55,960 nt of DNA from Tubiluchus corallicola. Its lineage: Eukaryota; Priapulida; Priapulimorpha; Priapulimorphida; Tubiluchidae. Numbering within the stretch: position 1 is the stretch's first letter; each line of letters opens with the position of its first letter. Positions 23,961 through 37,900 of this stretch are shown one piece after another. The position numbers were made by a program, and so were the translations under genes. Location of the stretch: positions 2,501 through 58,460 of the forward strand of contig JAQGDQ010001089.1 in the NCBI GenBank assembly GCA_030141605.1, given 5' to 3'. Under the pieces are notes generated by a model. That model did not search any database, was not told the origin of the DNA, and worked only from the letters and a program-made list of their open reading frames with translations.

Positions 23961-24596
23961 CAACTGCAGAGGCGTATGACAGTATGAGACAAAGAAAAGC
24001 TCGTTAATTTTCAATACAAGATGCTGCTAGAATCTCAAAATACTACCGTTGTAACAGCTTTGTGTGCATATTTACTGAACAAAAGTAAGCGATGCGCACA
24101 TCACTATGGGTCACACGACTCACACTGCTGTCGATACTCGGCGTATTAGCTGACGACTTAAAATGAGGTCAGCTTCCGGGAGCCATTTTGTTTGTTTTTA
24201 TGTGAATTTCTTTAAATTTGTATAGTTTCGCTGTTTTGAGCATAACAGGTAAAAGTTAATTAGAAAGTAGCAATGCTGAAACGACAGTGTGCATTTGCAG
24301 ATGAAATGAAGGCCAAGTACCCGTGTCCTCTTTTTCAATATGGGAACTCTAATAACATCATACGCGTTTTTTTCCAAATTTTCCTTTTTCACACAGTTTT
24401 GCATTCAGCATTCGTGATGCGAAAAGAAGTTGTTACTAATGCCTTTGTCAGCATGACAAACCGTTTGAACTGTTTGTTGCTGTGAAATCTTATGATCCTT
24501 GTGTTCCAAGAGCAATCTGTCATTCCACACAAGTTTGCGAATCACGAAAACACAATCCACAGAAAGTCTGCAATGTACAATGGGTATATTTGGTAT

Positions 24597-25717
24597 CTAG
24601 AAAGCAAATCGCGTGCGAATGTCTTCAAGTTTTTTCGACACCTCGCTAGTGTTTCGGTCCAGTTCTTCTGCGATCACTTTCTGTTTTGATGCTTCAAGAG
24701 AGTTGAACTGTTCACATAGATCTCCATCGATACAACCTTTGACAGGAAAGTAATACGACCTGAAACACAGGACAGTTGCACATTATCGAAATTTCGCATC
24801 AGGGTCCCCACAGAATTTTGAAATAAATTTCCCTGACTTTTCCCTGACCAAATATTAATTTTCCATGACCAAGATGAATAGAAATTGCATTCCAGCATAC
24901 ATATCCAAACATTTTTGTGTATGGACATTCATAAATATACTGATACATAATGTGTCCACCGAACATTATGTTTGGAACAGAAATTGAAACTATGAGCCTG
25001 CCATAACAAAATTTTATTTGAACACTAATCGCTGAAAAATGTGTTAGGAAAATTATCAGTTCATGGCGATTACGTTTGCAGCCATTTCCACCTTCCCTGA
25101 CTTTTTGCCCCATTTTCATAAACATTCCCTGACTTTTACGAAATTATCCTTTTCCCTGACTTTTCCAGTACTTCCGTATGTGTGTGAACACTGAGATGGT
25201 CATTAGAAATCCATTTGTGCCAAAAAATATTTTAAAAACAGTAAATCTTTCTAGTGTACTTTAGTTTTTGTATCAATTTACAGCGTTTCTCAATTGAAAC
25301 ATTGCAGTAGCACAACAGATAATGATTTGTGTCCCTAAAGTACAGGAAAATCCTTAACGAAGCCAAGACAATATAACACAAAAAGTGATCTGTTAACGTT
25401 AAATCTAAAAATACTGTTCCTATGGCACGATCAAAGGAAAGGTAGCTATAATATAGGGAATGCTACGGGGTAGCACAATGACAATGCACTTAACGGCTAT
25501 TGTTGCTATTGGCTGTAGCAAATTTAGCAATCATTTAACTCATTTAAATGTAACTTTTGCTTGAGCAAGCTCAACAATGAGGATCATATCGACATTTCAA
25601 AACCCGCGTTGTCTGCTAATTTGATGAAATTTGTAATCGAAGTTTCATTCGTCATTAAAATGTAATATTAAGCACAAAGTGCAAACTGTATGAGGCAAAC
25701 TACATGTAGTAGCAGTT

Positions 25718-25777
<60 letters not shown>

Positions 25778-25798
25778 TAGGTAGCAGTAGTGGTAGTG

Positions 25799-25888
<90 letters not shown>

Positions 25889-28800
25889 ATATCATCATCA
25901 TTGCCATCATCATCATCAACATCATTGTTATTTTAACTTTAATATAAACACTTATTGTAGAAGAGTTGAAAAAGTGGAACATTATTGGAAAAGTTGTAAT
26001 TTGACAGTTTTAATGTCTATAATACCAAGAATAATAATATATAGATGATTTTAAAACTTTTTCATATTTCATAATGTACAAAAGAAAAAAATACCTGTAG
26101 GACAAGTGATCTCTTCCACAAAGAGGTGGATATTCAGCGCGCATGTGCATTTCAAGATGTTGGAAGAAGTCGTGGTCCTCGTGAGACGTAAACGGCACCA
26201 GCATACCAATGGTTCCAGACAGCGTCGTGTATACAAGAGATTCTGATCCACCCGGAATGAGCGTGGCCTTCTGCAGAGACAAAACCGCCTCGCCGATGTG
26301 GAACGAAATGCAAATCTCCGCTTTCTGTGATGCGGCGTTGCACCATCCTCGGTCCCACAGAGATCGGTTTCCTGTGGGGTCCTCGTCAACTTCGTCGTTG
26401 ACCTCGGAAGACAATCGGATCACGACGATGTTGCCGAACTTGTCTGCTCCCGCAACTGTGTTATAATCCAGCAAGGAGCCACACGTTATCCAGCGCGGAT
26501 ATGTGTCATCCGCGTAAATGATCAACTGATTCTCTTCACGGCGGTACCGCACAAAGTGAAAACTTTCTTGCACATCGCACACAACGATGCGATTGCCCAT
26601 GGTCAAGATTTGCACGACCATGTTCGGAATGTGTTTGTTCTCACATTTTCGCAGCATCTTCTTCTTGCCTAAGTCGTAGATTCTCAGCAAGTGACCGACA
26701 CCGATCAAAACTCTACCCTGGAAGGGCGTAATGGCTAACGGTAGGTCTTCAACTGGAGTTTTATGGAGCAGCTCCAGCTTGTGGTCATCTGTAAACCGGT
26801 ATGCAAGGAGAAAACCACCATTACATTGTCGAGGACTCAATGACATTTCTTTGGCTATGCCGATCAAGATGATCGATTCATCGGGCGTAACACTGAACTT
26901 ACACAAAGCAATACTAAAAGCAGCTTCATTCTGTTCCAGTTGGATTTTCTGAATTGTGTCTCCGGTAATCGGATTAAGAATGCGAATATTTGAAGCCCAC
27001 ATTCCTGGTCCCGCTTTGGGAGAGCTGAAAACGTTTTCCGGTAGGTCTTCGTTCATGAACGCTTGGGCCATTTCATCGGCCAACTCTTTTTCCTCGTCTC
27101 CGGCTGCTTCCTTCATTTCTTCGGCCATTTGTTCTTTCCTGATCTTTTTTGTCAACTCGGTGTAGCTATTGTGATCTGTTTCAAGGATTACCAAGTTACC
27201 AGTTTCTGGATGAATCACGAATTTCCTTGGCGTGTACTGCAACGGAAACGAAACCTGGTTGAAAACGGCGCCAAGCTTCTCCAGAGCCAAGATACGAAGC
27301 GTGTTAGCAGAAATGGCTACGATACCTTCAGGACACTGTTCCGATGCAAAACCGGAAGCGTACTCCAGTGGATCGTATGAGAGCGGAGTAAGGTGAAAGC
27401 GTGACTGGTAAGTATAGCTCAACCAAGTGCGGCTAGAAACAGCCAAAACGGCTTCGTTTCCCTGCATCTTCAGCCTAAACAATTTCACTGGTCTGGAACC
27501 CAGATAACGTGTCCTGGTATCTGAAAGATCGCCAGTGACTGCATCAAGGACCGTCCGCAACAAGACGCCATTCTGCAAACCAATGTTGAGGAACAATTGC
27601 CCCTGCGTTGCAGATTCCTCTTCTGTCGCCTCCGTGCTTCCCATTTCTACGATACATAGAGATTCGGGGGGTGCAGGAAGGGCCTGCATACTGAGAGGAG
27701 ACAAGCAATCTGAGGGATCCAAGGAGATGATTCGAACTGTGTTGTCTGACAAGCCAACTGCCAGAAACCTGGATCGCTGCTCTCCACTTGGCACACTAGC
27801 CAAAGACATGCAAATTACGTCAGATGACATCTCCTTTCGTTCGGTGTACTCGTTCAGCTGTCCAGTAGGATCCATTTCGAAGTAAACTAATTCTCCGCCT
27901 GTAAGTGCAATGACCACCTGCCGCTGATTGACCGCACATTTCACGATCGTCTTTTTCCCGGGGGATTTCCACTCATTGACTCGCTTGTCGGCTCGGATGT
28001 GGCGAATGCCGTCTGGATATACTTGAATTAGGGCATCGTCACCCAGCTGCGAACAGGACAGGGTCGGTGTGGTTCCAAGAAAACCAGAATCGGTAACTTC
28101 CTCAACTGTCTCACCGATTGACAGTACAAGGGTAGCATTGACGAAAGATACCACGATGTAAGCATCATACTCTTCTTCTACTGTCTTCCGTACGGTCCAC
28201 ACGGCATTGGGATTACCTGGCAATTCTGAAACGGCCATTTCTGTAACTTCAAGTCCGTGGCGAAGAACTCGCAGTGACGACCTGGGGCCTCGTCCGCACA
28301 AGGTATATAATTGGGGTGTGTCTTCGTTGGCAAGATCGGCAATCTGACAAGTCATGATTGGTGACAAGCTATCCAGTTCGTCGACGAGAACCAAATTTCT
28401 TAACTGTCGTGGTGCAAAGAAGAATGTATCCCCTTCCTCGATGGGAAGAGCACTAGAAAATTCGGGTTCGTCGTCGTTGTCGCCTAAAGAAGTTATTTGG
28501 TAAAGGTAATGGTTGCCAAATTCTGAAGCAATAAAAAGAAACCCGGTTCTTAGGACACACATTGATGCAGCAACAGGAACAGTATCAAAGTACTTTATTC
28601 GGATTTCTGTCACCATATCTTCATCGGTTTCCAGCGTTATCTTAAATATGTCACCCTGTTCGGTCTGTGCTAAGAAAAAGAACATGGATTTTGTCTTGTG
28701 CGTTGCCGAGCAAACAAATATCATTCCCCTTTCAGGATCGTCCAAATCGTTTCGCCTGTGTGGAATGGGCATTCTGATGTCTGGTTGATCCCCTAAGTTC

Positions 28801-29576
28801 TTATAGGTGACGTAGTTCTCAGAGCAAATCAACACACCACTTGGACCATCGTTGCCACCTGGTACAGAAATGAGGAAGTTCCCATGTTCCTCCAATGGCT
28901 CGCTGTACTTGCGCACGACGTGATTTAATCCGAGATCTAATTCATAGTAAGTAAGAGTCTGTTGTGTGGCTTGCGCAGCTTCTCCCGTCGGATCGTGATC
29001 AGCTTCTTCATAATCAATTTCCAGACATGCGAACATGGGATTCTCAAAACCGACGTCTACGCCAACAGAATGGTACATAAGCGTGTTTGACTTGTGCGCC
29101 TCTAGTGGAGAGGAGATCGTCAACCGTGCTTGTGCGTCCCTGTTCAGAATATAGACAAGCTTCTGTTTTTCCACAGCCCCTATCAGAACAGCACGCCCCT
29201 TGGGATCAATAGCCAGGTATTGTCCAGGGACGATCCTTCTGCATCCGCTCTTGCCGAAAGTTTCTTGGTGGATTTTTTCGAAAATATTCTTCTGTGGTTG
29301 GTACTCAAGAATGACGATTCTTCCAGAATCCGAGCCGACAACAACATAATCCTTGTTGCCACCTGTAAGTCTGAATGCCATCAGCGATCGGACGATACCG
29401 AAGACTTCAATGCCCAACAACGTATGAATCTTTCCGGTATTTGCGTCCGGTCTCATGAGTTCCAGGATCTTGCCACGAGACACCACAATTTCTTGCTGTT
29501 TAGTTCCAGAAAAATTGCCGTGGACGGCATGGGTTATGCCGGTTGCGCGCTGCAAAGTAAGATTGTACAGATACAT
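24597..29576 (-). CDS. SF3B3: Splicing factor 3B subunit 3 (SF3b130), complete, two coding exons
   Basis: Coding exons 29576-26095 (3482 nt) and 24759-24597 (163 nt) join through a split Arg codon (AG|G) to give 1214 residues (human 1217). It is a subunit of the SF3b complex of the U2 snRNP, a three-propeller DDB1/CPSF160-like scaffold in the nucleus. Nearly every stretch is recognisable: start MYLYNLTLQRATGI, N-terminal MMS1-type propeller region, VPGQYLAIDPKGRA, ANEDTPQLY, SIGETVEEVTDSGFLGT, C-terminal CPSF_A region with FADDTYPRW-like YADDTYPRW, GADKFGN and PFTSHEDHDFFQH. The last exon gives SYYFPV...CEQFNS...LEDIRTRFAF. A probable 5' UTR intron acceptor lies at 29607 (TTTTTCAG). Without the splice the frame would run into an intronic stop after HLSYR. 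The call is very secure. Confidence 0.98.
24802..25171. mobile_element. hAT-like MITE in SF3B3 intron
   Basis: About 370 bp of CCCTGACTTTTCC-rich sequence matching 47758-48130 over its whole length (TTTGAAATAAATTTCC, CCAAATATTAATTTTC, TTTTGCCCCATTTT). The termini here are diverged (AGGGTCCCCACAGAATTTTG). No coding capacity. Confidence 0.7.
25690..25930. repeat. (TAG)n/(ATC)n microsatellite in SF3B3 intron
   Basis: Two (AGT)n blocks of about 20 and 30 copies separated by GTAGGTAGCAGTAGTGG, followed by short (ATC)n. Simple sequence only. Confidence 0.95.
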
Positions 29577-29639
29577 CTCGGTGAGTGTCAGTTGTTGGAA
29601 ATTTACCTGAAAAATGAACGATAAACTTGTAGCAGTGGC

Positions 29640-30554
29640 GCTAAACAGAAGCTAACAGCGCCACCTATGTTGGGTTATGGTAAATATTATAGACAATTAT
29701 TTTCTCAGCAGTCAAATTGGCACTTATTAGCTATAACTAAAAGCCCTGGAAATGTATTCAAATTCATAATACATTTAAGCTAAAACATTGAAATTTGTTT
29801 TATACAGCAGGTAGTGTAAAAACTGTATGAATTACGAACTTGAAACTATGAAATTTATTTCAAACATAATAATATACATATATAGTATATGTTATCATGC
29901 CACACATATACGTATTTCTGATAGTCACTACGTGCGGATAGCATTACAAGATAGATTGCTACAATGTAAATCAAATTACAACAAAATAATCCGCAAAACA
30001 CTAGCTTGGACAGGTCAGTGCCTGAAATGACCGATTACTTTTAAAAATTCTGCTAATACTGGTAACACGTCCACACACTACACTGTACAGTAAACTAATC
30101 TGGAAATACAAGCACAAGTTCATAATGATCATACAACGTGCAAACAAATACTGTTCCATATACCTCTTGGCTTTGAGAGCAGATGCAGATAAGTGAGTAA
30201 ACAGTTACAGATCATGTGTAGAAAAACACAGCTATTATGCAACTGTAGCTATTAAATAAGACCTAATGATTACTAACATAAAGAGGTAACTATTAATTTA
30301 TATTGAATTAATTAAGACTTTAATACTGGTGACAAGCAAAGGAAAACTGAAAAGATACTAACGGTAATACTTAGAGATATAATTAATCTTTATATATTAA
30401 GAAAATATGATCTTTTGCATTTGCATTTTCTATGGGTAATCTTTGGTTATATGGTTAACCTATAATAAAGGCAAATAACAAAACCAAAATTATGTGGTAA
30501 GGTTTCGGTGATTGTAGGGAAATAATTAGTCACATATAGAAATTTTTGTATATA
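29640..30554. other. 5' flank of SF3B3, AT-rich
   Basis: Probable SF3B3 promoter/leader region (divergent from AMACR, whose ATG is 2.3 kb away). AT-rich; no gene or clear element seen. Confidence 0.35.
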
Positions 30555-31067
30555 CAGTGTTCCGTTCCAGGCCCACCTGAAATAAGTGAATTTCCGCGAA
30601 GTAGGGAACCGCTTAGGTTCGCTGCCAGAAACTGTAGAAGTTGCAGAACGTTTGGGCGGCATCGCAGGGCTTGAAAAAATTCAGTCTCTAACGAAAATTT
30701 CACAAATAGCGTACACAATACTGCAGATGAAAACTACGCACACGCGACAAGTAGCATCTCTAGCGGGCGCCGAATAAATATCTAGTGTAAATGGTACTTT
30801 TTAATAATTTATAACATTCTTTTAATGTTAGAATTAAGATTTTTAATATATTTTTATACATTTTGTGATTTTTTATGCAAATTCATCAAATCTATACATT
30901 ACTGTACAATACGTACTATGCATGTGCAAAAATACTTTAGACGGAGTACCGCAAAAACCCATGAAAAAATGAAAATACCGCGATAAATATTTTACATTAA
31001 CATTTTCGAAAACCCGCGAAACAGCGAGTCCGCGATAAACGAACCGCGAAGTAGCGAGGGAACACTT
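30555..31067. mobile_element. Pogo-like MITE between SF3B3 and AMACR
   Basis: About 513 bp, starting CAGTGTTCCGTTCC and ending AGCGAGGGAACACT, flanked by TA. The right subterminal region has repeated CCGCGAAGTAGCGAGG / GCGATAAACGAACCGCG, typical of Tigger/pogo-derived elements. No transposase. Confidence 0.7.
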
Positions 31068-31906
31068 TATACATATATGTATTGCAATATATAACCTTGA
31101 GGATTTGGAAGAAAACTGAAGCTTAAAAAAGTAGCAAACAATAGAATTTCAACTTATAAAATTCCGTTCCCACGTCAATGTTAGTGTTACTTTTACTTTC
31201 AGATAAACACCAATAACTGACCAGGTACCGGAAACTATAACAAGTATAAGTACATATATAAAGTAAAGATATCTGCTAGTATGGAAAGTGTGTAAATGAC
31301 CACTTGGTCGTGCACTCCCCTCACACAACATAAAATTTCCCATTGTCTATAATACTGTTGTAACTGTGTAATATTATTAGGTGTGAAATAAATTCCATAG
31401 TTTAATAAATTTTTCATACAAGTGGGACAAGACACATTGTGCGAGTAAAAGGCTTTCTTATAGTCGCTTTGTCTTTTCTGCTGGTGCATTTTAAAACGCG
31501 TTTAGTACATTACAATAACAGCTGACGAAATTCAAATGTATACTAGTATATGAAGGAGTTGGAAAATTCGCACCTGTGTTTCTATTTGAAGTTATTCTCG
31601 GATGAATAAAGTGGACAAATAAAAGTATTTAAACGTTCGTAATAACTCTCAACCATAAACTGACTAAAGCAGAAATAACCTTGCCGTGCGCTAACAAACT
31701 GTGCTAATATGGTTTTGCCGTAAAATATTAACAAAAACCTTTAACACGCCGCCATGAAGATAAAAGAAACGCTTAAATGTGGGGAATCTTCATTTTCTCT
31801 GTGTCTCACGCAACTTTTACGAAAAGATTTCCGCAAAACGACTACGGTGAGCAACTTGAATGGTTGAATAGGTTTGACAAAAGTTTTGAAATTTAGTGCT
31901 AGTAGC
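31068..31906. other. 5' flank of AMACR
   Basis: AT-rich upstream DNA containing the presumed AMACR promoter and leader. No TATA box or CpG-rich block can be assigned. No other gene seen. Confidence 0.3.
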
Positions 31907-34900
31907 ATGGCTTTAAAAGGAATCAAGGTTATTGAAATGGGTGGACTAGCCCCCGCTCCTTATTGTGGCATGGTGCTGTCTGACTTTGGAGCAAGCGTTA
32001 TTAAAGTGGATAAGGTACAGTATGAGTAATGCTACGTTGCAAGAATTGTTAATGTTAGTAATCACATAAACAGGTGATCAGCATTTGTATACGTTCACAT
32101 GGTTGTGCTCGCGGATCTGGCAAGGGGAAAGGTGTTTGGCAAATTAATTATAATAATCAATGTGTAGAAACTAAAGTTTTCTAAGGCTCCTATATCTAAT
32201 AACTAAAGGGGTGAGTGAGTAGATGACCTACGGTCTTTCCTCGCCCCATCTCCACAGACAAAGTTAGTTTTTAGTAAAACGAAAATTTGTGACACAAATT
32301 GGAGAAAAATAAAATGTCTGTTCTCTCCACATACTAACTGTTTCTGTAGGCATCAGCATGTTACATTGCCGGCGCTATTACACTTTCGCACCTCCTAGTT
32401 TTTTCTGGCCTATTGTTTGTTTTCACGCCTGCAGGCCAGAAAGCAGACCAACAGGCATAATATACACCATATTCCCATAATATTATTGGTTTATAGGCCT
32501 TACAGTTCCAGATTAAAGTCATATATTACTTACCGTCACCAACACGCAAGAAGCTCCACGTGAATAACTGTGTTTACCCCACTCATGCGCAACCGCTCTC
32601 GCGCAGTGGCATATGTGGCCCTTAACCTGTATTTTTAGTTTCTTTGCATAATTTATGATTATTATGGTTGCAGCCATGGGAGTTTGTATTGTATTAATCG
32701 CGGTATCTTCGCTGTTTCGATGGCATCAGAATAGTGGTAGTGATGATGATAACGATAAAAGTAACATTGCAATAATGGTGGTGATAATGAGTATATAAAC
32801 CTAAAATGCCATTATAGTCCTGTGTCGGTCATTATCTTTTCTTCAAAAGACTTCCCGATTTTTTTGTTTCTTCTTCACTGTATCGTCAGACCCAAGCTGG
32901 CATATACGAGGAAATTATTTTAGACGACTACAGTTATTTATCAATAATTTTATTTATTACTGTAGTATTATTAGATTATAAAAGTAAAGGTTTTTCTTGA
33001 TTTCGTAAATGCGGTTAAGATAAAAGTGTGTCACGTGCCTTTTAAGCTAAGCCCTGATAATGCATAAACTAGTACGAAATTCGTCACGTGACTACACACA
33101 CAAACATGATGGCGATACGAACTGTGAATACAACGTAATTATTGGTAATTATACACTAAATATATGAGTAAATTACCACGAGATTAGCGGAAACATTCAC
33201 TGATGACGTGAGAATAATAGAATAATGACCAACGAGCCTAGAAAAGAGTAATAACCTAGAAAAAACTAGGAGGTGCGAAAGTGTAATAGCGCCTACATCA
33301 CTAAATAGCAATGCGATTTTTGATTCAGGTGATAATCAACTGAGGCCGAAATAAATTGAAAGTGAATTAAATTTTGTGCATTTTTTGTGTTATTGCACTG
33401 CCATTTAGCAGCGTGCTTTAAATCATTTGGAAACTTTCGAAATGAAACCTGTATAAATTTTTGTAAATTTTAAAGGTTCGCGAACTCCTGAATTTGGACA
33501 GGCTCTGCCGAGGCAAACGGTCGATCGCCGTAAATCTAAAACAGCCAGAGGGGATCAATGTCGTAAAAACAATGTGTAGAGATGCTGATGTTCTTATTGA
33601 ACCTTACAGACCCGGTAAGATAAAGACAAAATAATAAAACTATTTGTGCGCTTGTATAGCAAAATTGTGCTTAAGTCGACAATTAAGCTTTTCTAGTTAT
33701 TCACATATCCTAAATCTGCATTTCATGAGGATCATTTTGATACCATGCTCATCGCTGTATGTTATTTCTAAGCTGAGATAATCCACATTAAAGCTGAGGT
33801 GCAAACTACGCACTAAAAAACATAATCTTGAGAAAATCGTTATTGAACTCAGCCATTGTTTTTTGTCACGTACAAAAGTATGGTTGCTATGGACTTTGCA
33901 AGAATGCATTGAAGTTATGTTTAAATCCTGTAGATGGCTCTTCCTGATGAAGATCTGGGCTTGGAAACAGAAAAAGCCCCGAAGCAAAATGGCTTCCTCC
34001 ATGAGTTGAAAATACAAGTTTTTCTCAATTGTAGTACTAGTGTCTAGTCAGAAAAGTGGGTACGAAAAATTAGATTTCTATCCTTTTGATACCAAGTTCA
34101 TCGCTCTATGTTATTTCTAAGCTGAGATAATCCACGTTGAAGTTGAGGTGCAGGCTACACAATGAAAAACATGACCTTGAGAAAATCACTGCTAAAGTTA
34201 GCTATTGTTTTTTGTCACACTTCTACAAAACACTCTAAAAATGTTGGTTGCTATGGACTTTGCAAGAGCAAATGGAAGCTACGTTTAAATTCAGTAGATG
34301 GCTCTTCCTGAAAAAGATCTGGTCTTTTCAACAGAAAAAAGCTGAAGCGAAATGACTGCTTCCACGAGCCACAATCGGAGTTTGAAGCAGAAGTTTTCTT
34401 ACAATTGCAGTACAAGTTTCTAGACAGAAAAGTGGATAAGGTGTTATAAAATTTGATTTTAGTATTTTTTGGACATTTACTTGAGAATTTGATGCTAGAA
34501 TATAAAATTCCAATATATTTAGCATTTGTTTTCATAAAAAATAAAAAATCGACATTTGACGAAATTTTTGGGTCATTGTACTCTGAAGCATCATAACGTA
34601 GTTTTAACTATGCCGACTTATGAATAGTTTTGGTTCGAAAGCATATATTTTATATTATCTTAAAAGATAAAAAAGCACTATTCTTAGGTAAAGCTTTAGA
34701 AAATTACACTCCTATCTTAGTTTACCGGACAAAAGCGGGGAGACGTCGGTCCGAATTTGGATGTCCGTATTTTCCGATAGTAAACTAATATAGTAGGTGC
34801 CGTGTATTAGACTCATGGTAGTAAATGTAGAATCAATTGTCTCTAAAACGTCTAATACGGGAAGCTCCTATGCAAAAGTATTTAAAAACTGTCGGCAGTT

Positions 34901-37900
34901 GACTGAAATAACTCCGCATAACTGACTTTAAACCACTTACACACGCTGATTAAACCACTAAACACGCTAATATGGAAGCTACACATGTGCTGTAAACAGA
35001 GTGACTGCCCGCCAACTAGTCGTCAGCTAGTGAAATAAGGTTGTTTGTGTCCGTAGTGTGCGGGACTTTTTAATGGGCCGGATTTTGTAAGAATTTTCCG
35101 ATATCTGTAAAAGCAAGGTCCTGCAAACCGATATATGAGTGAAGTTTTTGAAATTTTGCATCACTTACATTCTGTCTTATTGCATACAGAACTTGCATTG
35201 GCAGTAACGCCGTATAAAACTTGTAAATTTAAACTCCGAGTCAGTGATGCACAGTAGGATAGCAAAATTGTGACGTTTTGCCACGAGATACAAACATTTT
35301 AAGTTTGTAAAAAAAGGGCGGATTTTGAAGGATAATTTGATACTTTGAAGGGGGAGAAGCACTGAAAGTTCGTGGTTCCTAAATTACCCTTTCTTTAGTA
35401 ACCAAAGCCGAAAAGCGCGAATAAGAAAGAGAAATGCATTTATAAGCAGAAAACCGTACTTACTTGTGCTTTAAATTGCTAAAAAAAGGAGAAATAGTTA
35501 GCTAAAATGCTAACATATATATTTTACAATATTTACAAACACAGTAACATTAATAACAGTGCAGCAAACAAACAAATAAACAAACAAATTAATATGAGCA
35601 TAAACATTTATAAAAACTATGCATAAGCCGTCTAATGGGGGTAATGTTCTGTGTGCTCTAAGACACAGTATCTAGACATTACCAATGATTTAGTTTGACA
35701 GAAGGCTTTTATAACATACAATATTCATAATATCTAAAAATATGCCATGCAAGGTCAAAACTACCTATGACTGCGGCTTCAACATGTTTAAATCACAACT
35801 GTATGATACTTGATAGTTATTGACAACTTTCTCTTTCAGTTATAAAAAAAATTCAAATGGGTAAGCTTAAAGCTAAGTAAAATAACTTTGTATGGAAAGT
35901 CATTTGCGACAAACTTAAAAATTGTCTTCTCTTCCCCTTTAATTTGCGTTGTTTATTTATTACAGGTGTTATGGAGAAGCTTGGACTCGGTCCACAGGTT
36001 TTGATGAAGGATAATCCGAGGTTAATTTATGCACGACTGACCGGCTACGGTCAGAGCGGACCACTGTGGAAGCAAGCCGGACACGACATCAACTATCTGG
36101 CCATATCAGGTAGATTTCATAATTCGATTTGATTTTGTCATCAGTTTGAGATCGAGTTCAAGTACTGGCATGCCGAGAAAGAATAATAACATTTGTACGC
36201 TTGCTTAACAAAAAACATCCGTAAGTCAACAATTAGGCTTTTCTAGTTATTCACTTATCTGAGTCTTCACTTCCTGACTCTATCCGAGCTATCTGCTATT
36301 GTTGTGGAGATCCATTAGAATTAAATGGAAAATTGTAGAAGCAATCGTAGATTCTAGAACTTTCTATACACGATGTGCATAGTAGTTTCTAGATTATAAT
36401 CAATAATAATCTTTTTTCTACAAAAGTATTTAAAAATCGCATAAGAAAGCTTGGTTGCTATGGACTCTGCTAGAGCACATTGAAGTTATGTTTAAATCAC
36501 AAAAAACCCTCAACTTACACAAAGCTTAAAAAATTCGTGTTGAAATTTTATACCACTTTCAAACTGCCTTTTTGCATATTAGACTTGCGTCGGCAGTAAC
36601 GCTGTATAAAACATGTAAATTTAGACTCCTGCGATGACCGTCAGACGCAGCCATTTTGACGACAGGTCATTTGAAACAAGTTTAGATAACACGGAGTAAA
36701 GTTTGAAAAAATAATCAGAGCATTCGTATCGTACATGCCACTAAGTAAGTCAAATTTTAAATTACTGTATCTTGTCAATAAGTTTAAAAATATGTTTTTG
36801 GTTAGTGAGTGGTGCATCCTGGTGAGTCAGCGAGATATGACCAACTGGTCAAAGCATTTTAAATAATTAATAATTTTCTTTTCTAGTTACATAAGTCTTT
36901 CAAGTAGATAAGCAAAATGCTAAATAACATTGATTTGCAGGAAAGATTTTTTGGACATAGTTTAACATTTGCTTTTCTTCCCCTGATTTTCGTTGTGCAT
37001 ATATGACGTCAAGTAATGGAGCCGTCGGAACAGCATTTCCGGAGATTTAAAATGAAAACAAACAAAAAATCCTTTCAAGCAAGTATGACATATGCATAAA
37101 ATCGATATAAAGTAATATAATATTTCTGAAACCAACTTCAGGTTCCCCTTTTTTCTCTTTTAAATCCAATAGATGGCTCTTCCAAATGAGGTTCTGAGTT
37201 TGGCAACAGAGGAAATGTTTTGTGACATACGTTAGTGTTGTTTATCGATACTAAATTTGTTGGTACTTGTATACATAAACTATAGCAAATGGTTGGCATC
37301 GTTATCATATTTTGCCATTCAAAACACAGACTAAAGACAAATGTTTCTCTTCCTGTCTTATCTGAGCATGAAAAGAAGTTTGCAATGATAAATGTCAAGC
37401 TATTTTGAACCCCCATGTGAGCAATACCTATTACTCATTTAATTTATGACATTTATTAGTAGGTAAATAAATAAATAAACAAACTAGTAAAATTTAATAA
37501 AGATGTTATTTACAGTCATAGTTTTATTAAAATATGTTATCTATGGTCGCAATTTCTGTTTTACCTGTAATCAGTTCCGGCTCGTAGCTAAGCACAAAAT
37601 TAGTTGGGGTGCTGCTTCGGAAAATTTTTAACTAATGTTTTAATACTGTGTAAAAGGAAACAAACGCATGTTGTAATTGTAATTATAAGCAAACAAACGT
37701 ATGTAATTTTAATGTTGTAATTGTAATTTTAAAGGAAAACCGGATGATTGTGTAAATACGAGTGCAGAACAAAGAATGCTCTAAAAAATTGAAAGCTACA
37801 ATAGCTTATTGTAAATCAAAGCTTAGATTAAATAATAATTACCTCAGATGCTCAAATTTCGTTAAACTTTCAAAGCTACGCGCAGTGAATCTACTAAGAT

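Noticed and set aside
24799-25125. 108-codon minus-strand frame in SF3B3 intron, with a similar frame at 47731-47919
   Set aside because: Both fall inside copies of the hAT-like MITE. Shared sequence is due to the repeat, not a gene.
29130-29624. 164-codon plus-strand frame
   Set aside because: Antisense shadow of the SF3B3 coding exon.
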